Of a stretch of DNA of 63,017 bases, positions 1 through 8,672 are shown piece after piece. Position 1 is the first letter of the stretch. Each line of letters starts with the position of its first letter. The position numbers and the translations under genes were made by a program. A model generated the notes under the pieces. That model made no database searches and was not told the DNA's origin. It saw only the letters and a program-made list of their open reading frames with translations. The stretch is from positions 1 to 63,017 of the forward strand of contig CAXSBR010000016.1 in assembly GCA_964236495.1 (NCBI GenBank), in the 5' to 3' direction. Source of the DNA: CAXSBR01 sp964236495 (GTDB lineage Bacteria; Actinomycetota; Actinomycetes; Mycobacteriales; Jatrophihabitantaceae).

Positions 1-561
<561 letters not shown>

Positions 562-598
562 CCCGTCAGCTCGACGTTCGTTCAGCTTGACCGATTTT

Positions 599-634
599 CA
601 GCAGGGGCAGCTCCGTTCGGAGCTGCCCCTGCTG
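599..634. terminator. Strong intrinsic terminator hairpin after groEL
   Basis: Two perfectly complementary 17-base arms (599-615 and 618-634, core GCAGGGGCAGCTCC) form a very stable stem; with a realistic 4-base loop the stem is 16 bp. It lies 38 bases after the groEL stop and 28 bases before the 3' end of the convergent DinB gene, so it can serve both strands. There is no good T-run, which is common for actinobacterial terminators. Confidence 0.85.
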
Positions 635-661
635 CTGTCTGCAGCCGTTCTAGTAGACGGA

Positions 662-1228
662 TCAGGCGCCGATGTCGTGCAGGTGATGGACGACGTCATG
701 GCTGAGGTAGCGGCCCAGAGAGTCGACCGTGAAAACCGAGCCGTTGCTGCGCCGGCCGGTGCGGCGCCACTGCGCCGGAATTACGTCGGTGAAGACCGCG
801 GCGACGCGCTCGCCCTGCTGCCGCAACTGGGCAGCGACGGTCGGCGGGTCCTGCTCCCAATACCGTTCGCGCAACGCCGTTTCGTCCTGATCCCAGTTGT
901 CGAACAACGGGTCGTCGAGGTCGAGCATCGAGCGGGCGCGACCGGTGAAACGGTCGAACACGTCGCGGACGTGGCAGGCGTACTCCAGCGGCGACCACAC
1001 CGTCGGCTCCGGTCGGCGGCCTGCGTCCGGACGCCGCAGCGCGTCGGCGAACGCTGCAACCGCGCGTGCTGCCACCGCCGGCACGTCCGCGCCGGTCGTC
1101 TGCGTCGGGTCGAATCCGCAGTCGTGACACGGCTGATCCAGAACCCAGGTCCAGTCCTTGTCGTCGACCGGCGGAACGGCGGGCTGCGCTGCATCCAAGT
1201 CGTGGCCGGACGATAGAGGGTCGCTCAT
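662..1228 (-). CDS. DinB-superfamily protein
   Basis: This 188-residue protein looks like a DinB/mycothiol-dependent maleylpyruvate isomerase-type four-helix bundle. Candidate metal ligands are the histidine in WSPLEYACHVRDVFDRF (about residue 86) and the C-terminal HDVVHHLHD histidines, the usual three-His arrangement of the superfamily. Known members are metal-dependent thiol S-transferases or isomerases; the substrate here cannot be told. The N-terminal segment has a CHDCGFDP motif, typical of an actinobacterial subgroup. It starts 5 bases after the stop of the upstream deoR-like gene, so the two are probably co-transcribed. The ATG start has no clear Shine-Dalgarno, which suits translational coupling. 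Confidence 0.85.
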   Translation of the reverse strand: MSDPLSSGHDLDAAQPAVPPVDDKDWTWVLDQPCHDCGFDPTQTTGADVPAVAARAVAAFADALRRPDAGRRPEPTVWSPLEYACHVRDVFDRFTGRARSMLDLDDPLFDNWDQDETALRERYWEQDPPTVAAQLRQQGERVAAVFTDVIPAQWRRTGRRSNGSVFTVDSLGRYLSHDVVHHLHDIGA

Positions 1229-1233
1229 GGGTG

Positions 1234-2058
1234 TCAGCCGGTGGCGTGGCGGCGCGGGTCATCGGCGCCTGGTGCAACTTCGCGGTGCACCGTCGTGACC
1301 TCGACCTGGTTGATCTCCTGACGCAGCACGGCCAGCGCGTCCTCGTCCAATCCGTCGTCGGTGACCAAGATGTCGGCCCCGGACAAGTTCGCAAACGATG
1401 CCAGCCCGACGGCGCGCCACTTGGTCGAATCAACACACATCACCACCTGGCTCGCGCCGTCGATGAGCGCCCGGTTGGTCTCGGCCTCGGCCAAGTTGGG
1501 GGTCGTGAACCCCGCCGTCGCGCTCATGCCGTGCGCGCCGATGAACAGCTGGTCGACGTGCAGGCTGCGCAGCGTCAGGTCGGCCACCGGTCCCACCAGC
1601 GCGGCACTGGGCGTGCGCACTCCGCCGGTGAGGATGACGGTCTGTTCGATGTTGCTGGCGTGACTGGCTACCAGGTCTGCCATCGTGGTGGAGTTCGTCA
1701 CCACTGTCAGGCCGGGGATCTCAGCGAGGTAGCGAGCCAGGCAGTACGTAGTCGTTCCCGCCGAGACGGCCACCGCCGAACCGGGCCGAATCAGCGTCGC
1801 GGCCCGCGCCGCGATGGCCAGCTTCGCGGGCTGCTCCAGCACCGACTTGGCGTCGAAACCCGGTTCTTCGGTCGCGGTCAGGTTGAGCACCGCGCCGCCG
1901 TGCACCTTGTGCACTGCACCGGCCGCGGCGAGCTGCTCGAGGTCGCGGCGGATTGTCATGTCCGACACGCCGAGCAGGCCGGTGAGTTCACTGACCCGGG
2001 CGGCTCCGCTGCGTCGGATCTCTTCGAGGATGCGCGCCTGGCGCTGGCTGGCGAGCAT
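1234..2058 (-). CDS. DeoR/GlpR-family transcriptional regulator
   Basis: A 274-residue DNA-binding repressor of sugar or nucleoside metabolism type. The N-terminal helix-turn-helix is clear (RVSELTGLLGVSDMTIRRDL, about residues 20-39, followed by the family hallmark VHGGAV). Residues about 75-235 form the DeoR sensor domain, which normally binds a phosphorylated sugar (AVSAGTTTYCLARYL and the LFIGAHG stretch). The ATG is preceded by a very strong AGGAGGAG ribosome site. It is divergent from the repeat-rich membrane protein gene, and a 9-bp inverted repeat at 2179-2210 in that gap is a possible operator. The regulated pathway cannot be read from the neighbours; the xylulokinase gene at 10.9 kb is one remote candidate. 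Confidence 0.92.
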   Translation of the reverse strand: MLASQRQARILEEIRRSGAARVSELTGLLGVSDMTIRRDLEQLAAAGAVHKVHGGAVLNLTATEEPGFDAKSVLEQPAKLAIAARAATLIRPGSAVAVSAGTTTYCLARYLAEIPGLTVVTNSTTMADLVASHASNIEQTVILTGGVRTPSAALVGPVADLTLRSLHVDQLFIGAHGMSATAGFTTPNLAEAETNRALIDGASQVVMCVDSTKWRAVGLASFANLSGADILVTDDGLDEDALAVLRQEINQVEVTTVHREVAPGADDPRRHATG

Positions 2059-2178
2059 GGCTCCTCCTTGTGACTGGCGTCCCGGCGTGGTCGCAGACTA
2101 CGCCGTCCCGGGCGCACCAACCTTGGCCCAGGGTCGAATGCGAAGTCAACGACGGCGCTGCGCGGCCCGATCATTTCC

Positions 2179-2210
2179 GCCTATGCGGTGTCCACAGCCA
2201 TCGCATAGGC
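2179..2210. promoter_or_regulatory. Perfect 9-bp inverted repeat, candidate operator
   Basis: GCCTATGCG (2179-2187) and its exact complement CGCATAGGC (2202-2210) are separated by 14 bases, so the centres are 23 bp apart, about two helical turns. The repeat lies in the divergent gap between the DeoR regulator and the membrane protein gene, just upstream of a TAGATT -10-like element near 2225. This suits binding of a dimeric repressor; an RNA stem is the alternative. Confidence 0.5.
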
Positions 2211-2278
2211 AGGCCAGGCCGACGATAGATTGAGTTCACTGCCCGGCACCTCGTTGCGCAGTGAGAGGAGCGCTACTC

Positions 2279-3307
2279 ATGAGCGACGACGCGAGCGGTA
2301 CCGGCGCTACGCATGTCCAGCAGCCGGGCCAACCTGAGCAGCCGCAGTACGGCCCGCCTGGGCAGCAGGGTCAGCCGCAGTACGGGCCACCAGGGCAGCA
2401 GGGTCAGCCCCAGTACGGGCCAGCAGGGCAGCAAGGTCAACCCGGTCAGCCGCAATACGGCCAGCCCCAGTACGGGCAGCCGCAGCCCGGTCAGCCGCAG
2501 CCCGGTCAGCCGCAGTACGGCCAACCGCAGTACGGGCCGCCAGGTCAGCAGGGTCAACCCGGTCAACCGCAGTACGGACAACCGCAGTACGGGCCGCCAG
2601 GTCAGCAGGGTCAACCTGGGCAGCCGCAGTACGGGCAGCCGCAGTACGGGCAGCCGCAGTACGGGCAGCCGCAGTACGGGCAGCCGATGCCATATCCGGG
2701 GTCGGCCCCGGCCGGACCTCCGCCGAAGCGCTCGGCCAAGAAGTTCCTGATCATCGGTGCTTCAATACTCGTCGGCCTGTTGGTGATCGGGGCGATTGCC
2801 AATGCGCTCAGCGGAGGCGCCGGCGTCAAGGACAAGGGCAAGTACACGATTTCGACGCCAACGACAATCGGCAGCTTCGGCAAGATCGACTCAGCGGCCA
2901 CCGAGGCTGCCCAGGCACAGGTACGCACGAGCCTGTCCGGGGTCGGGCTGCTGAAGTCCGGCCAGCAGGCGAAATTCGAGTTCTACGGCACAGCTGGATC
3001 GCCGGTGCCGTCGTTCGGGTACATCGGTTTCGACAAGGAGAACTCCCGCTATCCGGGCCATAACCCCAAGAGCACGCTCAAGGCGTTCTTCAAGGGGGCA
3101 ACGGTGACCAATCAGGTTGACAAACCCACCGGCTCGCTGGGCGGCACTTTGCAGTGCGGCACCACCGGCAGCGCAACGTCGGTGCAGCGTCCCATCTGTG
3201 GCTGGGCCGACGGCTCGTCGCTGGTGGGCGTCATCTTCATTACCGATGAACCCGTGGACGCTGCCGCGGCTACCACCCTCACCGTGCGCAACGCCGTGGA
3301 GCACTGA
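2279..3307 (+). CDS. Repeat-rich single-pass membrane protein of unknown function
   Basis: A 342-residue protein in three parts. Residues about 12-140 are a low-complexity Q/P/G/Y tract built from repeated QYGQP and QYGPPGQQGQP units. A run of lysines and one hydrophobic helix follow (FLIIGASILVGLLVIGAIA, about residues 158-178). The remaining 160 residues should lie outside the membrane and contain a C...C pair (LQCGTTG and RPICGWAD). Proline/glutamine/tyrosine-rich cytoplasmic tails of this kind occur on many actinobacterial envelope proteins. The ATG at 2279 is chosen because GAGAGGAG sits 8 bases upstream; the in-frame GTG at 2261 would lie on top of that site. No function is recognised for the outer domain. 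Confidence 0.85.
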   Translation: MSDDASGTGATHVQQPGQPEQPQYGPPGQQGQPQYGPPGQQGQPQYGPAGQQGQPGQPQYGQPQYGQPQPGQPQPGQPQYGQPQYGPPGQQGQPGQPQYGQPQYGPPGQQGQPGQPQYGQPQYGQPQYGQPQYGQPMPYPGSAPAGPPPKRSAKKFLIIGASILVGLLVIGAIANALSGGAGVKDKGKYTISTPTTIGSFGKIDSAATEAAQAQVRTSLSGVGLLKSGQQAKFEFYGTAGSPVPSFGYIGFDKENSRYPGHNPKSTLKAFFKGATVTNQVDKPTGSLGGTLQCGTTGSATSVQRPICGWADGSSLVGVIFITDEPVDAAAATTLTVRNAVEH

Positions 3308-3360
3308 GCTGGCCTTGCGCGCGCTCGTCGTAGCTGCAGTGTGCCTGGTCTGAGCTCGTC

Positions 3361-3456
3361 CTATCCCAACAGCTCGTCGACGTAGAACCATCGCCGTGCC
3401 TCGCCGGGCTCGACGCTGCGCATCACCGGATGGCCGGCGTCGGCCTGATTCAGGAG
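3361..3456 (-). pseudogene. C-terminal remnant of a UBP-type zinc-finger protein
   Basis: Reading the minus strand back from the TAG at 3361-3363 gives about 31 codons ending GHPVMRSVEPGEARRWFYVDELLG. This is very like the last 25 residues of actinobacterial UBP-type zinc-finger proteins (about 90 residues, usually ending GHPVMRSVEPGE-WRWCYVDE). The upstream part with the zinc-binding Cys/His cluster is missing, and conserved W and C positions have become R and F. It is best read as a decayed gene tail. The match is from memory of the family, not a search. Confidence 0.5.
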
Positions 3457-3516
3457 TGGACGTCGACGGCAGACTCCCGGTTACTCGGGCCCGCTGCCAG
3501 ATCCCAGGCGGTCCGA

Positions 3517-5166
3517 TCAGCGCGGATTGAGCAGATCGTCGGCATCCACGATGGTGTAGGCGTAGCCCTGTTCGGCGAGAAACCGCTGCCGGTGGGCGGC
3601 GTATTCCGCGTCCAGGGTGTCGCGGCTGATCACGGTGTAGAAGTGGGCCTGCCGCTTGTCGGCCTTGGGCCGCAGGATCCGACCCAGGCGCTGCGCCTCC
3701 TCCTGCCGCGAGCCGAAAGTGCCGCTGATCTGTACCGCGACGGCGGCCTCGGGCAGGTCGATCGAAAAATTGGCCACCTTGCTGACGACGAGCACCCGCT
3801 CCTGCCCGGTGCGAAACAGGTCGAACAGCCGCTCGCGCTCCTTGTTCGTCGTCGAGCCCTGAATTATCGGAACGTCGCCGAGGGCCTCGGCGACCTCGTC
3901 GAGCTGGTCCAGGTACGCGCCGATGACCAGCACCTGGTCGTCAGGGTGGTTCTCGACGATCCGCTTGATCACCGGCAGCTTCGTTCGGGCGGTCGCGGCC
4001 AGCTTGTAGCGGTCTTCGGGTTCGGCGGTGGCATAGAGCATCCGCTCGTTGTCGGTCAGCGTCACGCGGACCTCGACGCACTCGGCCGGGGCGATCCAGC
4101 CCTGAGCTTCGATATCCTTCCACGGCGCGTCGTAACGCTTGGGACCGATCAGGGAGAAGACGTCGCCTTCGCGGCCGTCCTCGCGCACCAAGGTGGCGGT
4201 CAGGCCAAGGCGGCGGCGGGACTGAAGGTCTGCGGTCAGGCGGAAGATCGGTGCGGGCAGCAGGTGCACCTCGTCGTAAATGATCAGGCCCCAGTCGCGC
4301 TCGTCGAACAGCGCCATATGGCGGTACTCGCCGTTGCGGCGCGTCGTCATCACCTGATATGTGGCGATGGTGACCGGACGGATCTCCTTGCGCTCGCCGG
4401 AGTACTCCCCGATCTCCTCCTCGGTGAGCGATGTGCGCGCGATGAGCTCGCGTTTCCACTGCCGACCGGCGACGGTGTTCGTGACCAGGATCAGCGTGGT
4501 TGCCTGGGCCTGCGCCATCGCGGCCGCGCCGACCAGCGTCTTGCCCGCACCGCACGGCAGTACTACCACCCCTGAGCCACCGGCCCAGAAGTTGGTGACA
4601 GCATCGGCCTGGTAGTCGCGCAGCGTCCACTTGGCCTGATCGAGTGCGATCGGATGGGCCTCGCCGTCGACGTAGCCGGCCAGGTCCTCGGCCGGCCAGC
4701 CGATCTTGAGCAACTGCTGTTTGAGGTGGCCGCGCTCGGAGGGGTGCACGGCGACGGTGTCGGCGTCGATCCGCTCGCCCAGCAGCGGAGCAATCTTCTT
4801 CTGCCGCAGCACCTCTTCGAGCACGGCGCGGTCCTTGCTGATCAGGACAAGACCGTGTGTGGGGTGCTTCGCCACCTGCAGACGGCCGTAGCGGTCCATC
4901 GTGTCGGCGACGTCCACCAGTAGTGCGTGCGGTACTGCGTACCGGCTGAAGCGCACCAGCGCGTCGACGACCTGTTCGGCGTCGTGCCCAGCTGCGCGGG
5001 CGTTCCAAAGACCCAGCGGCGTCAGCCGGTAGGTGTGGACGTGTTCGGGCGAGCGCTCCAGTTCGGCGAACGGCGCGATGGATGCACGTGCCTCGCCGGC
5101 CATCGGATGATCGACCTCGAGCAGCAGCGTCTTGTCGGACTGGACAATCAAGGGCCCGTCATTCAC
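3517..5166 (-). CDS. XPB/Ssl2-type DNA repair helicase
   Basis: A 549-residue superfamily 2 helicase of the bacterial XPB family, an ATP-dependent 3'-5' DNA unwinding enzyme. Visible motifs: Walker A PCGAGKT (about residue 208), DEVH box IIYDEVHLLP, motif III GLTATLVRED, and motif VI QEEAQRLGRILRPK. The N-terminal XPB-specific damage-recognition region begins NDGPLIVQSDKTLLLEVDHP. The GTG at 5166 is chosen because family members start at this point. An in-frame extension to 5238 would translate the adjacent 53-bp repeat and is probably spurious. Ribosome site is weak. The helicase-associated protein at 6295-8652 is its usual chromosomal companion. It is a likely repair or transcription-coupled remodelling enzyme, not replicative. 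Confidence 0.95.
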   Translation of the reverse strand: MNDGPLIVQSDKTLLLEVDHPMAGEARASIAPFAELERSPEHVHTYRLTPLGLWNARAAGHDAEQVVDALVRFSRYAVPHALLVDVADTMDRYGRLQVAKHPTHGLVLISKDRAVLEEVLRQKKIAPLLGERIDADTVAVHPSERGHLKQQLLKIGWPAEDLAGYVDGEAHPIALDQAKWTLRDYQADAVTNFWAGGSGVVVLPCGAGKTLVGAAAMAQAQATTLILVTNTVAGRQWKRELIARTSLTEEEIGEYSGERKEIRPVTIATYQVMTTRRNGEYRHMALFDERDWGLIIYDEVHLLPAPIFRLTADLQSRRRLGLTATLVREDGREGDVFSLIGPKRYDAPWKDIEAQGWIAPAECVEVRVTLTDNERMLYATAEPEDRYKLAATARTKLPVIKRIVENHPDDQVLVIGAYLDQLDEVAEALGDVPIIQGSTTNKERERLFDLFRTGQERVLVVSKVANFSIDLPEAAVAVQISGTFGSRQEEAQRLGRILRPKADKRQAHFYTVISRDTLDAEYAAHRQRFLAEQGYAYTIVDADDLLNPR

Positions 5167-5203
5167 ATGTTCCAGTGTTCCAGGTCGATACGACAGTTCG
5201 TAC

Positions 5204-5329
5204 GGAGCGGAGCTCGTAGACAGCTGGCGAGTGAGCATCGAGCGACGAAGGAGTGAGGAGCGGAGCTCGTAGACAGCTGGCGAGTGAGCATCGAGCGACG
5301 AAGGAGTGAGGAGCGGAGCTCGTAGACAG
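5204..5329. repeat. 53-bp tandem repeat, about 2.4 copies
   Basis: Copies begin at 5204, 5257 and 5310 (exact 53-bp spacing); the third stops after about 20 bases at the end of the acetyltransferase gene. The unit includes the core AGCGACGAAGGAGTGAGGAG. The array fills the gap between two co-oriented genes and lies just upstream of the XPB start. A diverged single copy of the same element lies inside an ABC transporter gene at 27537-27586, so this is a dispersed element and not only a local duplication. Confidence 0.9.
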
Positions 5330-5821
5330 TTAGGCCGGTTCGTCGGCCAGGGCCGTGAGCGCGTCGTCGGTGAGGCGGAAAACCGTCCAGTCGTCCTGCG
5401 GTCGTGCGCCGACGGCGCGGTAGAAACCGATGGACGGTGCGTTCCAGTTCAGCACTGCCCACTCCAGGCGGGCGTAGCCCCGCTCGCGGCACTCGCGCGC
5501 CAAAACGGTCAGCAGCCCTTTGCCCACACCGGCACCGCGATGCGCCGGCTGGACGTAGAGGTCCTCCAGATAGATGCCGTGCACCCCGCGCCAGGTCGAG
5601 AAGTTGAGGAACCACAGCGCACAGCCGACGACGACGCCCTCAACCTCGACGACGTGCCCGAACAGCGCCGGGTGGTCGCTGAACAATGCGGCAGTCAACT
5701 GATGCTCGGACAGCGTGCAGCTCTCCGCGGCGCGCTCGTACTCGGCCAGCTCGTGGACGAGGCCCACTACGGCGGCGACGTCAGCGGGCTGGGCGCGGCG
5801 GATCGAGTGCGGAGTCGACAT
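5330..5821 (-). CDS. GNAT acetyltransferase, diamine/thialysine acetyltransferase-like
   Basis: A 163-residue GCN5-related N-acetyltransferase. The acetyl-CoA binding signature is YLEDLYVQPAHRGAGVGKGLL (about residues 80-100), followed by LEWAVLNWNAPSIGFYRAVGA. Together with the N-terminal VHELAEYERAAE this matches the spermidine/spermine or thialysine acetyltransferase subgroup. It probably acetylates a small amine in the cytoplasm; the exact substrate is inference. The ATG at 5821 follows the 60-base divergent gap shared with the FKBP gene. Its stop codon abuts the 53-bp tandem repeat. Confidence 0.88.
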   Translation of the reverse strand: MSTPHSIRRAQPADVAAVVGLVHELAEYERAAESCTLSEHQLTAALFSDHPALFGHVVEVEGVVVGCALWFLNFSTWRGVHGIYLEDLYVQPAHRGAGVGKGLLTVLARECRERGYARLEWAVLNWNAPSIGFYRAVGARPQDDWTVFRLTDDALTALADEPA

Positions 5822-5881
5822 GACGGTCCAGTCTGCCAGCGCCCGATTGGATCGGCGGCCGGCGTTTGGTTGGATGGGCGG

Positions 5882-6241
5882 ATGGACAAACCAGAGATCG
5901 ACCATCCGGGCGGCGCAGCGCCGAGTGAACTGCAGAGCACTGACATCGTCGTCGGCGACGGCCCGGTGGCGGTTGCCGGCGCTACCGTCACGGTGCATTA
6001 CCTCGGCGTGGAGTTCGACAGCGGCGAGGAGTTCGACTCGTCCTGGAACCGCGGGGAATCGATCGAGTTCCCGCTGCAAGGCCTGATTCAAGGCTGGCAG
6101 GACGGCATTCCCGGCATGAAGGTGGGCGGGCGTCGTCAGCTCGTCATTCCGCCCGAGCAGGCCTACGGTCCCGCGGGCGGCGGCCATCGGCTCTCGGGCA
6201 AGACGCTGATCTTCGTCATCGACCTGCTCGGCGTGCGCTGA
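5882..6241 (+). CDS. FKBP-type peptidyl-prolyl cis-trans isomerase
   Basis: A 119-residue single-domain FK506-binding protein that speeds proline isomerisation during protein folding. The FKBP core is complete: VTVHYLGVEFDSGEEFDSSW, then PLQGLIQGWQDGIPGMKVGGRRQL and the VIPPEQAYGP loop, ending TLIFVIDLLGV. No signal peptide is seen, so it is cytoplasmic. The length is normal for the short actinobacterial FKBPs. The ATG at 5882 is preceded by GGGCGG, a weak ribosome site, and by TTGGAT six bases upstream of the start, which may be a -10 for a nearly leaderless message. Confidence 0.96.
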   Translation: MDKPEIDHPGGAAPSELQSTDIVVGDGPVAVAGATVTVHYLGVEFDSGEEFDSSWNRGESIEFPLQGLIQGWQDGIPGMKVGGRRQLVIPPEQAYGPAGGGHRLSGKTLIFVIDLLGVR

Positions 6242-6294
6242 GCTTCGTAGGCCCAACGGGACGGCGCCTACTGTCGCACCCAGGCGCAGTCAGT

Positions 6295-8652
6295 TCACTG
6301 TTCGCTCAGGACGTTGAGCGAGGTGATGCGGTGCAATGGCACGCTGACGAATTGTGCGGAGTCGACGTCGAACCCGCGCAGGTAGCCACCACCGAGTGAC
6401 ATCGGCTCCATCACGTAGGTGTCAGCGGTGCCGGTTGCGTCGGCTACCGAGAGCCACACCTTGTGCTCGGCACGAATGGCGTCACGCAGCACTCCCAACG
6501 TGCCGGCCGACGTCACCCCGGGCACATTCGGCGTGACGTTCACCCGATGTGCGGTGCGGGCGAGGTTGTCGCTGGTACGCAGGCGGCGCACCAGCTCGGC
6601 GAGCTGGGCGTCGTCCGCGGCCACCGAACCCGTCGCGCGCGCATTGTGCCGCCGCGGCCGGGCCCGCTCCGGCGCCGAGCCCAAGATCTGGAGCCCGCCG
6701 GTGACGTCCTCGGCCGCCGGTGTGTAGCCCGCCCCTCGCAGCACCTCCAGGACGTCCTCCGTAGTGGCGACCGCCAGCGCCACCGTCGGCGCCAGCCGGT
6801 GCCATCCCAGCGCGGCGGTGGCGCGGTCGCCGAGCACGCGGTCGAGTAGCGCGGGATCCTCGCAGCGCAGATAGCTCTGCGCCGACCCCGCGCGCAGCAA
6901 GCCGTAGCGGCGGGCCAGGTCGTCGATCAGGTACGTCAATGCCTGCGGTACCGGCGTGCGGGACCGCTCGGCGAAGAACTCGTGTATGGCATCCGCCGGC
7001 CGGCCCAGATCGAAGGCGCGACGGAGCGAGCGCTCGGTGATCCGGTAGACGCTGGCGCCGCCGGAGGATTCCAGATCCCCGACCAGGCGCAGCTCGGTGC
7101 CCAGTTCCCGCGTCGGCGGACCGGGCACCACCGCGGTCAGGTCGGGCTGGAGCAGGAACTCGTTGACCGGCTCGGGCAGCACTGCCTGCAGCGCCTGCTC
7201 GGCGTCGTCGGCGTTCTGGCCGGCACCGCTGAGCAGGACCCGGCCGTAGGACGTCAGCCCGCCCGCGGCGGTGAGACCGATCAGCTCGGCTTCGGCGAGG
7301 GCAGCCGTCGAGGCGTCAACCTGAGCCACCAGCCGGCGCGGTAGCCGCCACGCCAGGTTGGCCAGCACCACCTCGGGTGTGCCGCTGGCCCCGGGCGGGG
7401 ACTCCAGCAGCGGCTGGAGTACCTGCCTGCGCCAGACGCCCGCGCCGGCGCGCTCCAGCTCGTAGGACAGCACGTTGAGCGCCTTGCCGCGCTCGTCGCG
7501 GCGCCCGGCGAGATAGGGCAGCCGCGTCATCGTCAGCCACGCCTGCGCCAGCGCCACCCAGCGCGGCGCCGGGGCCAGCTGCGTCCACTTGTCGTAGCGG
7601 GTGGTGGGTCGCCAGGGCACCTCGTGGGCCATCGGCGCGCCGATCAGGTCCGCAGCGACGCAGACCTCCAGCAGCACCGCTGTGTCGGCCTCGCTCATGC
7701 CCAGCTGGCGCGCGGTGCGGCGCAGGTCGCGTACGCCCAGGCCACCGTGGCGAAGCTGGTTGGGCGGTTCGTCAGTCCAGTAGACGGCCAGGGCATCGAC
7801 CTGTCGCAGCAGTTCCAACACCGCTCCGGAGCCGGTCGCGTCCAGTCGCTGCGGGGCCACGACGGCCGTGTGGGGCTGCGGCGGACTGGCCGGGCATGAC
7901 CCGAGCGGGTATTGCCCGCGCAGGTCTAGACCGACCTCCAGCGGCACCTCTCCGGTGTCCGCGCCAGTGAAGATCAGCAGGCCGGAGAGCACCAGCTCCT
8001 GCAAGTCCTCGGCAACGGCCAGGTCATCGGCGTATCCACCGCGCTGTCCTGGCAGGGGGGCCACCGGCAGATCACTGGTCGCGACGGCGGCCAGCAGCGT
8101 GCGCGCCGAGGGCCGAATCTGCGCCAGCAGCGCCGAGCGCCGATCAGCGTTCTGCAGCACCGCGGCGACGGCACGCCCGGCCGCGGGCTGCGTCGCCGGT
8201 GCGAGGTCGAGGTTCGCCAGTACCGGCACCAACAGCTGGGTCGGCACGTCGGCCAGCAGGTAGGCCGCGGGCGCACCGAGCCCTAGAGGGAAAGGCCCGA
8301 GCAATTCGGTCACACCGATCACGAACCGGATCGCGGGGCCGTCGAAGATCAGTGCGCGGTCGTAGAGCCGCCGCACGCCGGCGGCGACGTCGTCGGTGCT
8401 CGCGTCCATACCGGCCGCGACGGCGGCCGCGCTCGGCTCGCTCAGCACCGCCAGCGCCTGCAGAACGTGCAGCGCGAAGGCGTCCAGATCGTCCAGGCAC
8501 CGCTGCAGCGAGCTGCGAACGGGAATGCGGGCCGCGAGGGTGGTCAGATCCTGCGGCGCTGGTGCGGCCAGGTCGGGGCGCAGCCGCAGCAGGGTGAGCA
8601 GCTGTTGGTCAGTACGCGCACGCAACCAGTCGGCGAAGGTCAGGGCGGGCAT
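6295..8652 (-). CDS. Helicase-associated domain protein (XPB partner)
   Basis: A 785-residue actinobacterial protein of the helicase-associated (Helicase_C_3) family, which occurs beside XPB-type helicases but has no helicase motor motifs of its own. It opens with LTFADWLRARTDQQLLTLLRLRPDL and ends with a WYL-like beta segment (WLSVADATGTADTYVMEPMSLGGGYLRGFD). The middle is a series of winged-helix-like repeats rich in leucine, arginine and alanine. No Walker A was seen. A role as scaffold or regulator of the XPB helicase is inferred from the constant gene association. The ATG at 8652 lies 20 bases after the small gene upstream, so the two are probably co-transcribed. Confidence 0.88.
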   Translation of the reverse strand: MPALTFADWLRARTDQQLLTLLRLRPDLAAPAPQDLTTLAARIPVRSSLQRCLDDLDAFALHVLQALAVLSEPSAAAVAAGMDASTDDVAAGVRRLYDRALIFDGPAIRFVIGVTELLGPFPLGLGAPAAYLLADVPTQLLVPVLANLDLAPATQPAAGRAVAAVLQNADRRSALLAQIRPSARTLLAAVATSDLPVAPLPGQRGGYADDLAVAEDLQELVLSGLLIFTGADTGEVPLEVGLDLRGQYPLGSCPASPPQPHTAVVAPQRLDATGSGAVLELLRQVDALAVYWTDEPPNQLRHGGLGVRDLRRTARQLGMSEADTAVLLEVCVAADLIGAPMAHEVPWRPTTRYDKWTQLAPAPRWVALAQAWLTMTRLPYLAGRRDERGKALNVLSYELERAGAGVWRRQVLQPLLESPPGASGTPEVVLANLAWRLPRRLVAQVDASTAALAEAELIGLTAAGGLTSYGRVLLSGAGQNADDAEQALQAVLPEPVNEFLLQPDLTAVVPGPPTRELGTELRLVGDLESSGGASVYRITERSLRRAFDLGRPADAIHEFFAERSRTPVPQALTYLIDDLARRYGLLRAGSAQSYLRCEDPALLDRVLGDRATAALGWHRLAPTVALAVATTEDVLEVLRGAGYTPAAEDVTGGLQILGSAPERARPRRHNARATGSVAADDAQLAELVRRLRTSDNLARTAHRVNVTPNVPGVTSAGTLGVLRDAIRAEHKVWLSVADATGTADTYVMEPMSLGGGYLRGFDVDSAQFVSVPLHRITSLNVLSEQ

Positions 8653-8672
8653 GCTGCCCGGTGCGGGTGCGG

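Noticed and set aside
587..1216. Plus-strand frame opposite the DinB gene
   Set aside because: Antisense shadow; the minus-strand product has coherent DinB motifs and couples to the DeoR gene.
5167..5238. Upstream start for XPB adding 24 residues
   Set aside because: The added residues translate the 53-bp repeat; the family begins at the GTG at 5166.
5204..5329. Tandem repeat as a CRISPR array
   Set aside because: The 53-bp units are contiguous, with no unique spacers, and no cas gene is present.
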